A stretch of DNA of 64,000 bases, taken from assembly GCA_021234535.1 (NCBI GenBank), contig CM037830.1, forward strand, positions 14,625,116 through 14,689,115, given 5' to 3'. A program made the position numbers and the translations under genes. The stretch comes from Stichopus chloronotus (taxonomy: Eukaryota > Echinodermata > Holothuroidea > Aspidochirotida > Stichopodidae). Shown here in pieces: positions 1 through 11,390 of the stretch. A model generated the notes under the pieces. That model was not told the DNA's origin, made no database searches, and was given only the letters and a program-made list of their open reading frames with translations. Each line of letters starts with the position of its first letter. Within the stretch, counting starts at the first letter, position 1.

Positions 1-310
1 TCATGGATATAGCAATAACATGGTATAAAAAGTAACTTTGCAACAGATGTATTCAGTACACACCATCGAGTTGCTTTAAAAGGGAGAATGTCCCAGATAT
101 TTTTATCGGTACATTCATGATAATGCTCATTAATAAACAAAACGTTACCTTAATAATTGCTGAGTTCCAGACATTCTTACCGGGACATGGCTTTTAACAA
201 CGCTTAAAAATTGATTTTATTTTCAACCAGAGCTCCACGACAATTCTATTTTACCTTTCCTGCACATGTCTTAAATATCCGAACGAAAAATAAATTAACA
301 GAGATATACG

Positions 311-1545
311 GTCAATTAAAAAAAAAACTTCTGAAGAAAAAAAAAACAACTTATGAATATTCATTACAAACTGCTTCTCCTTTCCAAACAAATGTTTCAT
401 TTTGAAGGTAGATAAATTTGTTCTCAATTCAAACAGAAGCTTCTGTTTTTATTGAGACCTTTCCTATCAAATGATGATTACATGAAATATAGAATTTCAT
501 AAACACAAATTGGAGCCATGAAGAAATTCCTTCGTTTCAGGGGGTGGGGTTTAGTCGTCTTGATCGTGTAAACTAAGAAAACGTTTATAAAATGTGTAAA
601 GTTGCGATATTCACGTCTTAAAATATTTTGTGTCAGCACTTGCCTGAAAAAACGTCTTGTGCCCTGAGTTGGGAATTTATAGAAGGACATGATTACAAAA
701 ACAAATGATAAATAAAGGAACAAAATATTGACCTCTTGGAACTAAACTGAAGACTTCATGGTCAGATTATTGTCACTTGGAAGTGACATAAAAGTCACAT
801 CAATTCAGCTATATCGTGAGTTCTGGTGATTGCAATTCCTACCAGTAGTGAAAACTTAAACGTGGATTTACAAATCACTTCCTTTAGAGATAGGTGTTTT
901 TGAATATGTTAAAAATTTTTCAACAGCTGGTGGATTGGGTGGTTGAAGTACGCGACCTGCCCAACACACCTTAGGTTTTGGAAAGCTAATAACTTTAACA
1001 TATTTCCTGTCGTGACTGTGCACGATGGTCATTGAAAGGTTTGAGTTAGAGGGACTTTTCCTAAAGCCTATTATAGATGTCTCTTCTTTTACTTCATTCA
1101 AAACCTAGAATTATTACTCAGATACATAAAGTTTTCAGTACAGCATTTGTAGATTTTTGTCCTTTTGAGTTCATTTTTCCCAGAAAAGACCACCTTTACT
1201 ATGTGCTGCTATTGTTCGCAAGCGTCTAATCCTTCTGCCATCCTTTAACAATCAGTTCACCATGAAACGAGGTCAATATTCACATATCGTTTGTGTCTTA
1301 TAACCCCTCCCACTTAAAAAAGTTCTATTTATACAGTGAATTAAAAAAATCTTTTAAAGAAAAACAAATTACGGATATTCATTACAAACTGCTTTAGAAC
1401 TCTAAAGAGACAACAAATTTCTAAAGAGGAATTCAAGCACTTCTGTAGAAAATCGTTGATTCTATAGACCTCTATAGACATTTCTATAGAAAACGTTTTT
1501 ATGGGTATTGAGACCAAATTCATCTACCTTCAAAATGAAACATTT
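311..1545. repeat. Interrupted direct and inverted repeat pair upstream of gene 1
   Basis: About 60 bp at 311-376 recur directly at 1337-1394 (shared ATTCATTACAAACTGCTT). The next 39 bp, at 390-428, recur in inverted orientation at 1507-1545. A 110-bp CTATAGA-rich element lies between them in the right copy. Confidence 0.6.
1395..1505. repeat. CTATAGA-rich short dispersed element, copy 1
   Basis: An AT-rich block with palindromic TTCTATAGAA steps; a related copy is at 48343-48468. Small size and no coding capacity fit a non-autonomous element, but no target-site duplication was seen. Confidence 0.5.
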
Positions 1546-1923
1546 TTTTTTTGAGAGTGGACACTAGATCACTTGGGAAAACATCTCTCAGATGAATATA
1601 GCATATGCTATAGTGAAAGCCGTCAGAGCATTTTTAACAATGCTTTAAAAATGACTCGATTCAATCAAGACTATGTATTATTCACGAAGAGCACTAGACA
1701 GTGAACAACCGAGGTTGCAATTTGATGAATACCCCAAAACGTGTATTTCACGTCACATGTACTTTAAGTGTCGGTGCGTTTCGATTGCATTATAAATTTG
1801 TCTTTCAGTTTGCTATACAGCTATTATGAAAATGTTGTCATCTATTTTTGTCCTACATGTCTTTACTCAATAGATAATTGAATATCACTTGTTGAAATTT
1901 GGCGGCAAGTAAGCACCGTCCAT

Positions 1924-1950
1924 AAATCATAGATTTCACTTTCGAAAACC
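1924..1950 (+). promoter_or_regulatory. Conserved upstream block with TTTCACTTTC
   Basis: The block ATTTCACTTTCGAAA lies about 170-180 bp upstream of the gene 1 ATG. It recurs at 23681-23695, about 150 bp upstream of the gene 2 start. The core (GAAAGTGAAA on the other strand) matches the IRF/Blimp1-type consensus. Function is inferred from conservation and motif only. Confidence 0.3.
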
Positions 1951-2112
1951 TGACCGAATCTAAGCTATGACAGTGGAATACCTTATTTACGGCATTGCGA
2001 ATTGGAAATTTTTTGTACCAGGTATACCTTTGTAGTCTTAGTTAAGTTGATTTTTGCCAAAGTTCTACATTTAAAAAAAAAAAAAAGATTGGACGTGATC
2101 AAATACCTCACT

Positions 2113-2173
2113 ATGTTTGTGTGCGAATACTCTACGTTGCTGCTGATCAACATTGCAGTTTTGAGTTCTTTGG
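2113..2173 (+). CDS. Gene 1 exon 1: start and signal peptide
   Basis: The exon starts at ATG 2113 and encodes 20 complete codons with a hydrophobic core (STLLLINIAVLSSL). It ends in phase 1 at a consensus donor GTAAGT (2174). The start was chosen because the hydrophobic stretch begins just after it and a homologous ATG is present in gene 2. An in-frame upstream extension exists but is lysine-rich and runs through a poly-A tract. Confidence 0.75.
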
Positions 2174-5100
2174 GTAAGTACACAGGATATTTAAATACGC
2201 AAAAAGACCAACATAATTTAAAAGTTGTGATTCGGATAGTAACCTTGTAGTATATAGTATATATCTTGTAAGGTATATTCTCATGCAAAATAATCTGTAA
2301 AGAACGCATAGATCTTCATTTATTCTTTTACACTTTTTAGGATGTATGATATGTTATGTGTCAGTAAATTTGAGAGGAAATTAAGAAAAGTCAGTTTGAT
2401 TTCCAATGGAAAGTGTAATGATGAAACCTCTTTAACATGGCATAGTTGAAGAGCTGAATTCCCTGCAGATTCTCATATCGGTTACAAATCTATCATGAAT
2501 CATGCAATACATTTTTGAAATTAATATTCCTGTGTCAAATGTTTGTGTTAACTATCAAAATCTTTGCGATAGTTCAAGAGGGTGCCTTACAGCTATATTG
2601 AGTGAGCAGTTCAAGGAACGATTTACTTTTACAGTTACGTTGAAATAGTCAGTCTCTTTCGAAATCAGTCGATGGGGGTTTTAGTATTCATGTTTTGTTC
2701 TACATGTCTTTGGTAAGCAATTGCATTAATTGTAAATGGCTTGTCAGAGTGCCTTTCAAATATACTCTATCAGTAATTTTAGTAGGACGGTTTGTGTAAC
2801 AATTAAAGTGATGTAGTCAATCTGTTTCAGAGTTATTAAATGGAGGAAAACGAATAAGTTTGTATTGAGCCTACCTTGACAAATAATCTACGACGGTAAC
2901 AAAAATGCGAATTCAAACTATAAGTCAACTGGGTAGGATGCTCCACGTTAGTAAATGGTAGTAAAATTAATAAGCAATGGTTTTAAGATGCAGGTCTACT
3001 TCACAGACCAATGCTTACTTAGTTGTGAAAAAGTGGTGATAGTTTAGCAAAGTTGAGGATAAGTGACATCTTCAAACTGAATATTAATTACCATGCAATT
3101 TACTTCTTCTATTAGTATCTAAATCAACCGCTAAATTAAATTTGATTCCAGGTGGATGTACCGCATCTGAATACCAAAGTTTGAAGCCCGGCTATCGAAG
3201 TACCAATGATATTCATCATGCACTTCACGAACACTTGTTAGACAAGTATAACCCCTTTGTCCACCCATCGAACCAATCTGATAAGACGGTTATAATTGGA
3301 ATGAGATTTTCACCAACCATTTCAATCTTAGGCAAGTTCGTTTTATCTTTGTTTCAGTAACTTTAAGTTTACTATCAGACTGGTGACTACTGATGCTTAG
3401 ACTACTTTTAGCTGGGTATCACCTAAACTTATTGAATATAAATAATGGGAAAGGACAATTTTGAGCAATGCGCAGATGCACCCCATTCATCATGCTGTTG
3501 AAGCGAAGTACAAAGCATACATATATACAACAGTAGGAAGCCCCTTTTGACTCGACCTGAAATGCTATAGGGAGGCACATTGGCCTAGTGTTGGTTCTAA
3601 TTATAGATGGCCAACCCAAAAATATAAGGGACCAGAAGAAGGAATTCGTGGCATAGAGTCTACTCTAAACTGAAAAAAAAGTAAAATCAGAGCAAAAACA
3701 GAGTAAATCTGCACAATTAAAAAAGAAAATAAACGGGGGTTAAAATTCAAGTTAATTAAGCTACTTATTTGGAAAATGTCATTGTCTAGAATGGTAAATG
3801 TGTAAAGGAATTCAATGACATTGTCCAGTAAACCAGTTCCCAATCCAGGGGAGTAACAGCAAGTCTCTTAGACAATTTTAGAGAGTTCTTTATAACCAGA
3901 TTGACCAGATTTTATTTTATTGTTTTGATTTTACATCTCACATATGACACTTACCTCTTTGTAAATAAATAAATAAATAAAAAATCAGTGCTAAGCTACT
4001 TAACTTTTGAAAATTAGAAAAACGCCGCAAAAGTGAAATCCTTATCTAATTTTCAGTTATGTGGACTAGGCTATGCTCGAGTCCGAGTCAAGTTACAGGC
4101 CATTCGGGGCCAATTCCGATTCCGTGACCTACGATTCCTGTTCAATTCCTAGTCCAGGAAAAACTGAACTTGAGTTCGAAATTCAGTCCGAGTCAGGTGT
4201 TACAGCCCTGATACGAGCACTTACGAACATTGTGTTCCGAATGTAAATGTATGTCAACCGCTTTGCAAAATTGCATTCTTGATTTGGTCAATAATCTGTT
4301 GACATCATTGCAGGATGTTTCCAGTCAGGAACTTACACTGAGAGGCATGCTGTTTTTGGTAAGTAGAAGTTATTCATTGGATGAGAAGAATGTGTAGGAA
4401 GAGATAAGAGAGTTAATTTAAGAGAGATTTTTTTTTTTTGCAATCACAGTGTCTGCATTATAGTCCATGAAGTAGGGGACAAACAATGAAATGTGAACTA
4501 CCAGAGAATTAGAGAATTTTCGTGTGATTTAAGTCACTCTACTGATGCACATATATGAGTAGACATTTGGTACGTAAATAGTTGTATGTAGTTGAAATCC
4601 TTGACAATACCAAACAAGCAAAATATCCAGGACTCATATCGGTACCTTGGGTATAACTAAGGTGACATATAAGACCCAGATTGGCGACCCACATGGGCAC
4701 ATATGAGATAACTGGTAAACAGATTGCATTTATGGGACCAAAACGTTTGCACCGTGGGCTCCATCTGAGATCCATTTGGTCAATGTAGGTTATACAGCTG
4801 CACATGGACTATGCAAGGACAATCTGTGCAGTACTTTATAATTCTCAGTCCGTTTTCTCATGAAAACTTTGTATAGTACTGTGTTCCTGCATTTTAAGAG
4901 ATTACAAGCAAAACAAACATCGTGCTACACATGAGCAATCTCAAATGGGTTTAAGAACAACATTATTGCAATAGAGTGAATGTGAATTCATAACATATTT
5001 AATTATTACCAAAGTTGCAAGAAACCGATACACACACGTCAGTAGGTACAATTATGTACAAATTACTAAAACCTAAAGCTTTTAACTACCCTGTAACCCT

Positions 5101-7832
5101 ACAGGAAGGACATATTGATTGGATAACGTTGGCCACTTTCGGTAACCTTTGACAAACCTTTGGGTTGGTTAACGAACGTTGACCCAGCATTGCGCCAAAG
5201 TGAGACAACAGTTGGCCAGTGTACATTGATCCAACGGACCCAACGTTTGGCTAATCCAAACAACCAAACTTTGGCTATTGTGCATTAGCCTGAGGTTGGG
5301 CCAACGCTACACAACCAACCGCAGGGCAGTTTACATTGATCCTACTTTGGTTTAATGTAGTACAGCCAACGGTCGGATAGTGTACGTTGTTGCTTAAGTT
5401 TTCTTCTCCTCGGGTTATCTTAACCACACACTATGTAAATGGTAAATATAATTCACACACAGTTACGAGGACAAACATAGTCTGAATATCATGAAACCTG
5501 ATAAAGGACTTGTTTCCCTTATCTTGTTTTAATTTTAGACATGGACAGATTACCGCCTCTCATGGAATCCTAGTAACTATGGCAACTTAACTGAGACAAA
5601 CATATTCATGGCAACGTCAGAGGGATTAACGATATGGCAACCTGAGCTCCACTTAAATGAAAGGTTTTTATCTCTCCTATATAATGTTTACCTATCGTTG
5701 TTTAAGTTATTATATGTTTTACACATATCGCCTCATGTTTTGATGAGAATGTTACTGTATCACAACCACAAATAAAGCGTTCAACAGTATAATGCCCGTG
5801 ACTCATGTTAATGTTTGTTAATTCCACAGACGGTATGGAAAACAGAGAAAAAGACATTCATGATACTCGTTTGCCTAAGGTCAAATTTTGCTGTAACGAA
5901 ATAGTACACTTACAAAGAAATTATCAGTGAAGAATCAGGCAGGGTGCCCGTTCTTCTCTCTGTATTCACAGAAAAAAAAAGGAAAAAAATGTTTATTTTT
6001 TCAGTATGTCTCAGGGGTCTTTTGGGCTTCAACCAGAAAGCTATCTTTTAAGGTTGAACTACAAAGGAAGAATCGAATGGTACACATTGGCAACTACTCA
6101 CTCATACTGCCGGATAGACGTTCAGCATTTTCCATTTGACCAGCAGACCTGCGTCCTCACCTTCACAACATGGGTATATTCAACAGACGAGGTGAACACA
6201 ATGCATTAAAATAATATGAAACGGAAAAGATCAAATATTCCATACTTTAAGTAAGGTTAAAGCTATTTCTTGTCTGAGGTGAATTTATTGGACCCGGGTA
6301 AACTATATTAAACCTTTCTTGCCTTTCTCCCCACACAGCAATTGTTTCGCCCCATCAATGATATAATCGAGACTGAAGCCTACAAGAGGTATGAAGTTAA
6401 AACGAGTCTATGGGATATCGACATATCAAAAGGGATAGCTGGTAACTCTTCCTATGAGTGTCTGTACTGCGAGGGAGAAGAACAATCGTACATCAGATAT
6501 GTCGTCAAGCTAACACGGCTGCAAAGGAGTCTTCACTTCTTTTCCCTCTTCGTACCATGCATTGTGATGTCTTCCATGACATTGTTAATGTTATTTTTAC
6601 CAAACGCCTACAATTCTGCCACATACGGACAGACTTGCATTCTTTCCTTGCTTGTCTATATCTCCTTCCTGTACACGATACTACCTCCCACAGGTCTAAA
6701 CATATTTGGTAAGACTTCAGAGAAAAAAAGTTCTCTGTGGAGAACCAATTGACAAAAATATAATAAATTTATTAATATTTCTACAAAGTAACAATTTCTG
6801 GACAAACAGGGGCAACGAACAATCTGTGACGTAGTAAATGGACTAGATGTGCTCTTCACATTTTACACAGAGTAAAATTAATACATATTATTACATCATA
6901 TCATACCCTTGAATATTTTGATTTGTCAGTAGCCTATATTGATAAGGAAATCTCAGTTTGTTCGGCAATTCCATGTGCAATGCCATCCTTGTAACATTTA
7001 ACCATTGAGGTACTTGAGACCACACCAATAAGGTACATGGGACCACCTGTCGCAGTAGAAATTGTGATTGGAAGGACGTACGGTGTTTCGTGCTGTTCAA
7101 TACTTTTTTAAATTTTCATGTAAGTGGCGGGAAGCTCGACGGACTGAGTAATGAGTAAACACATGGACTTACAGTTTCTTTCTTTTGTCTTCTCTCTGAC
7201 TTACTTTTTTTTTTGTCTCATCCTTCATGAGCAAGGTGATAGGTAGACTAACCCACATTGTTCAAGATGAACGAAATTGCAAGAGATGAACATTTAGTCA
7301 ATGGAAAATGAACGTGGATCATATAATATTAAGGAATACACTTTGGGAAGAGTAGGACGTCCAAAAATCAAATCTAAATAATGGTCATGTTACCTTCTCG
7401 GTGCATTATATATACTAGAAAAAGAATTGTTCCTGATCACTCTCGTTTGGCATGACCAGAGTTTTATTAAATGTGGTCAAAAGTATCTCCTTTCTAAATG
7501 ACATTGCTGAGATGAAGGTAGGCTAGTTGTCGTATCAACAGCATATTTTCATCATACAATGTAATTTTCAACACTTGTGATAATCACTCGGTCATCGAAT
7601 AAACATCATCATTTTCTATTTCGTAATAGGTGCCTTCATCATTTGGTTAATCGTGGAGGGCGTGGCCTTTACATTCTACGCTGTGTTTGTTTCTCGTAAC
7701 ATGGATGTGGACAACAATGTTAAAGATCCAAATCGTCAGATGTGGTTTAATCGAACATGGTTTGTACTGATTGGAGTGAAGGGTTTGTCAACATTTATCT
7801 TCTGTTTGACGTTCTTCATTATTAGTTTTTAA
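2113..7832 (+). CDS. Cys-loop ligand-gated ion channel subunit, nicotinic-receptor-like (gene 1, seven exons)
   Basis: Exons at 2113-2173, 3152-3330, 4314-4358, 5539-5663, 6005-6191, 6339-6708 and 7630-7832 sum to 1170 nt, or 389 codons plus stop in one frame. The product would be a plasma-membrane receptor subunit. In order it shows a signal peptide, an N-terminal helix region, the 45-nt third exon typical of this family, a TWTDYRL motif, the Cys-loop (C, 13 residues including FPFDQQT, C), a loop B Trp (TFTTWVY), a loop C CLYC, M1 with a Pro, M2 ending ILPPTG, M3 and M4. The M3-M4 cytoplasmic linker is only about 20-25 residues, far shorter than in nicotinic receptors. Two oddities: the donor after exon 2 is one base off frame, and the stop lies 12 codons before the stop of its duplicated exon copy. 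The family call is firm. The ligand is unknown because several agonist-box aromatics are replaced. Functional status is uncertain. Confidence 0.82.
3152..3330 (+). CDS. Gene 1 exon 2: N-terminal extracellular region
   Basis: The exon follows a TTCCAG acceptor and enters in phase 1. It encodes the segment with HEHLLDKYNPFVHPSN and GMRFSP, matching the alpha-1 helix and beta-1 region of Cys-loop receptors. The last in-frame codon is TTA at 3328-3330. The only plausible donor, GCAAGT, begins at 3332, leaving one extra G. Gene 2 has the same site without the extra base (TTG then GCAAGT). Confidence 0.75.
4314..4358 (+). CDS. Gene 1 exon 3: 45-nt exon
   Basis: This is a phase 0/0 mini-exon between a TTGCAG acceptor and a GTAAGT donor, encoding DVSSQELTLRGMLFL. 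A 45-nt exon at this place is a hallmark of nicotinic-receptor-type genes, and genes 2 and 3 have the same length here. The position of the loop D tryptophan (W55 in muscle numbering) is occupied by Met. Confidence 0.8.
5110..5400. repeat. Degenerate TTGG/CCAA minisatellite in intron 3 of gene 1
   Basis: Imperfect units built on CCAACGTTGG-like and ACATTGATCC-like words alternate for about 290 bp. The array is inside intron 3 and has no coding signal. Confidence 0.5.
5539..5663 (+). CDS. Gene 1 exon 4: TWTDYRL and loop A
   Basis: The exon begins with the family motif TWTDYRLSWNP after a TTTTAG acceptor and ends in phase 2 at a weak donor GTTTTT. It contains IWQPEL (loop A, usual form WTPD-I-LY). 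The loop A tyrosine position is Asn. An N-glycosylation site (NLT) is visible. Confidence 0.8.
6005..6191 (+). CDS. Gene 1 exon 5: Cys-loop
   Basis: The exon follows a TTTTTCAG acceptor and enters in phase 2. It holds the diagnostic signature of two cysteines separated by 13 residues (CRIDVQHFPFDQQTC), followed by TFTTWVY with the loop B tryptophan. The donor is GTGAAC. Confidence 0.88.
6339..6708 (+). CDS. Gene 1 exon 6: loop C, M1 and M2
   Basis: The exon enters in phase 0 after CACACAG. It contains loop C with YECLYC, the conserved KLTRLQRS pre-M1 segment, M1 (FVPCIVMSSM) and M2 (QTCILSLLVYISFLYTILPP). Counting back from the Pro-Pro, the leucine at 9' is conserved, but the usual Glu at -1' is Asn. 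It ends in phase 1 at GTAAGA. Confidence 0.85.
7630..7832 (+). CDS. Gene 1 exon 7: M3, very short linker, M4, stop
   Basis: After a TAATAG acceptor the exon encodes M3 (GAFIIWLIVEGVAFTFYAVF), a linker of about 20-25 residues with KDPNRQMWFNR, M4 (WFVLIGVKGLSTFIFCLTFF) and TAA at 7830-7832. The left breakpoint of the 7-kb tandem duplication lies at 7634, four bases into this exon. Confidence 0.82.
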
Positions 7833-9245
7833 TTCAACGACACCCTAGATTAAGACGCTCCTGGACCACCATGGGTAATTTCTTTCTTCCCTTTAAAATG
7901 CAAACATTTCGAGACTTCATCTCTTTAGGCTACTGTATACCAGAGAAAGGGGGTGGGGAGGCAGTTGGAGCTTGGATTACTGTTACAAATTACTTTCTCA
8001 TTGATGTTTGGATATAAAGTAAATACATGCGTGATCAATCAGATGCTTATTCGATGAAAGTTTTGAACATGACGTAGGAGTTGGAAACTTCAGAGTGCCT
8101 TAATCCAAGGATTTTTTACTCCCATTCTGAGTCGTTGTGACTTTATATCTCTTGTGATTAATATTGTTGCTTAAAGTGATGCTATGGTATACGTGCTACT
8201 GTGAATGATTGCAAACATTTCTTACATTCACTTGATTTACCACGTCAATTTTAAACGAATTCTGTTCGTTGAAATTACAAATTTGTAATTCTCCATGTAT
8301 AACTTAAAAACACTGAACGAATTTCAATCACAACATCCGACTAATGGACATTAGACATGAATCTATTCCTTCTATTTTTTAACAATATGAACCTGAAAAC
8401 TTTCCACATGACATTTCACATCTGAAGCTAGTGAAGTGCGTGAAATTTCATGAAGGAAGGGGTTATATGGTTAAAAGAATTTAACCATTTATGTTATCTC
8501 TTTTCAAGTTTCGAGAATAATTGTGCATTCTGACAAAAAATGTTAACAGTCACATTGCATGTGTTGTCCGAAGTGTATGATTGCAGGTTTCCAATATCTG
8601 AGGTACTGTGTTCAGTTTATTACTTTTTAACAACGTGAATATATCATTACGTGAAATATAATAATAACGTGAAAAATAAACGTCAAAATAAAAGACATTA
8701 TTGAGAGTAAAAAAGATCGTTACCAGTTTAGAATACTCAGAGTATCAGTCCATCCGTGATAAATGACATTACTGCGCAAGGTAAAACAAAGGTTTTAAAC
8801 TTAATAAATTTGACAATAAAAGGTAATATTTGACAATGCGCAAATTCATTTGCTTTCTACTGACCTATGACAATTGTTGTACCCTTTACAATATTGACAA
8901 CTTCATAATAAACAGTTACTTCTAATACAGTTGATATCAGTATGACTGTCTTAGGGGCATGCGTACTGTTGTATCTCTCCTTCGAGACAACGTCCTCTTC
9001 TTTTTACATGGATGATAACGTATGTTAAAGTAAACCATATGTATTTATGATGATACAAAATTCATACTTGTCGATTCAAAGTGATGCGATTTTAGAGTAA
9101 TTCAAAACAATATCGATTTACACTGTTTGCTGTTGATACTCATGACTGTGTCTAGTCTTTGCACCTTTGTAGAATTTAGAAAAATTCAAAATGTTTGCAC
9201 TCACTGTTTGGTCTTTGAATATACTTGTACCTGCGATAATAACGT

Positions 9246-9251
9246 AATAAA
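9246..9251 (+). terminator. Candidate poly(A) signal AATAAA downstream of gene 1
   Basis: An AATAAA sits about 1.4 kb after the gene 1 stop. A comparable AATAAA lies downstream of gene 2 at 30925-30930 in a related context (AAGTGAATAAA). A second candidate is at 8675-8680. A, T-rich sequence makes chance hits common. Confidence 0.25.
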
Positions 9252-11390
9252 GTGAATATAACAATTTGTATTCCGTTCTTCTTTCAACGTTAAGCAATGT
9301 TTATCGCTGCTAGAATCTTACATCTACAGTTGCAGTTAGTTGATAAAGTACGTGTATCCAACGTATACTGCAGCCAAATGGTGACAAAAATGTGATCGTT
9401 GGGTGAGAGCATAAAAGTTGTCATAAAGGTGGCTTTTTGCATTCTCAGTGGAGGCCCGTATACAGGGGGGTTCAGGGGGTTCGGACGAGCCCCCCCCCCC
9501 ACAAGATCTGGAGTTCCGCTCTGCTGAGATTAATACAACACATTTGTCGTAATCGACATTGAAAACAATTAAAAGAATTTACCTAGCTTAGAACAAATGA
9601 CGTGTACACACATTGCCTAGGATGTAAAAGCTTTCACTTAAATAGTATCTTAATTAATTTAATTAATTAAATTAAAGAACGAGATGGCTACCGTAATACA
9701 AAGTGACTGTTAAAAGACCATTTGCAGCTATATTGAAAAGTTCTAATGTTGAAAAAACATTAGAAACTTATATTCAAGCAAATGACATTGGAGTCGTCCC
9801 CCTGACGTGGTTAAAGGAGCTATACCAGGAGGTAAATTTGCGGTGAGGAAAATATCAATCAAAGCCAAGAAAGCTGAAAAATTCAAATTGGGAACCAAGA
9901 TCAGCAACATGACTGTTTTCACTAAGCATTGCTACTTTTTTACTTTGCTTTCATTCATCTGTTAGGAGAGCAGTAGTATGAACCAAAGCAATGAGAACGT
10001 TTCCTAATCTTATTTTTTTATCTTCCATTTTCCTTCAAATGGCAGCCATTTGACTGCCAACATTACAGATTAAGCCATTTTTTGTCAAATAGTCTTCAGT
10101 TTTACTAAATGACAGTCGTTTCCCAATCTTCAAGTAAAAGATAATCGTGAAGATCACCCGACTTTGACATTTCTAGTTCCCCCTTTTTGAAATCAGTATA
10201 CAATAGTAGGCATTTCCAATTGTGATGTCACTCAATCAGATATCCTTAGCAACCAGTTCCATGCACTGGGTGTCGCTTTGTTACAAAGCTACACAGAAGC
10301 TTTATGTCGTAATTAAAAACCTTTAAATGTTATTTGTAAGTTTCTGTACACGCAATAAATTCACTAGAGGTATTACACAAGACAAAAAAGTAGTGAAGTG
10401 TCCTCTTGTAAGTTTCAATGTGTAGAAATAATTTGTCACAAAGTGTTGTTACCTTAAATACTCTAATAAGTTACCTTACCTTCAGCAAGACAAGGTTAAG
10501 CGCAATGTTTTTAAATATACATATACTGTACGTAACATGGTAGGCATGGAAAGCCTAACCATATCAAATTCATGTTCTGTGCTCATCCGTTTAGTTTCAG
10601 AACCTAGTAATATATTAAGGGTTGTGACTCACCAACCTGCAGCATATATTTTGTGACTAAGAATGACAAATAAAACAAAAATATTGCTCCGTGCATAAAC
10701 AGGGGCGAAGTGTCACATAAGAATATTAATGATTATTCATGATATAGCTTTATACATTGATTTCACCTAGTGTAACGCGTGTAACTTACTCAACACTTTG
10801 AGCCCCGTGCAGAATTTGCATCAGTGTTATGTTAGGCCATGCATGAAGGAAGGAACAAAGAAGTTAAGTGTAAGACTGGCAGTAAATTGCCCTAACTTTG
10901 CACAGATGAAGCCCATCTCAGTTCCTAATGGGTAACACGGTGCAAGCGTAGCCCATATAGCCCACAAGACACTCACCTGGTACCCATGTGGTACATATGG
11001 ACACTATCTTGTCCAGTCATATTTGCTGGGTGTGATGTCCCACGACGCCATCATGAACCACGGCAAGTGCAGTAAAGCACGAACTTGTAAGTCAGTCTGA
11101 CATAAGAGACGAAGCTTGTCAAGAACTAAAGACATTACTTAATTAGAATTGCGTTGATATCTAAAAGATTGCAAAAACAAATTGATAAAGAATACACTCA
11201 ATGTGATTCAAAGAGCAAATCAAATCTATAAACAAGGAAGAGATAGGCTTCCCGTTTTCAAAGATGATGTAGATGATGAAGCACTTGAAAGTAACTTTTG
11301 ACAAAGATGCAGTAATATTAGCCAAAGTTGCTGTTATCGTCCAGAGAGGCTCAGACACGACCAGTGCGAATTCACTGGCCCGTTCTGTGA

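Larger units (their letters stand above)
1..2112. other. Upstream region of gene 1, no gene recognised
   Basis: Apart from the repeat pair, the CTATAGA element and the conserved promoter-like block, I see no exon with recognisable homology. A minus-strand open frame of 77 codons at 868-1101 has no recognised motif. Confidence 0.5.

Noticed and set aside
868..1101. Minus-strand 77-codon frame considered as an exon
   Set aside because: No recognised motif, no supported splice sites and no counterpart upstream of gene 2.
6458..6712. Plus-strand 84-codon frame in another phase
   Set aside because: Shadow of gene 1 exon 6.
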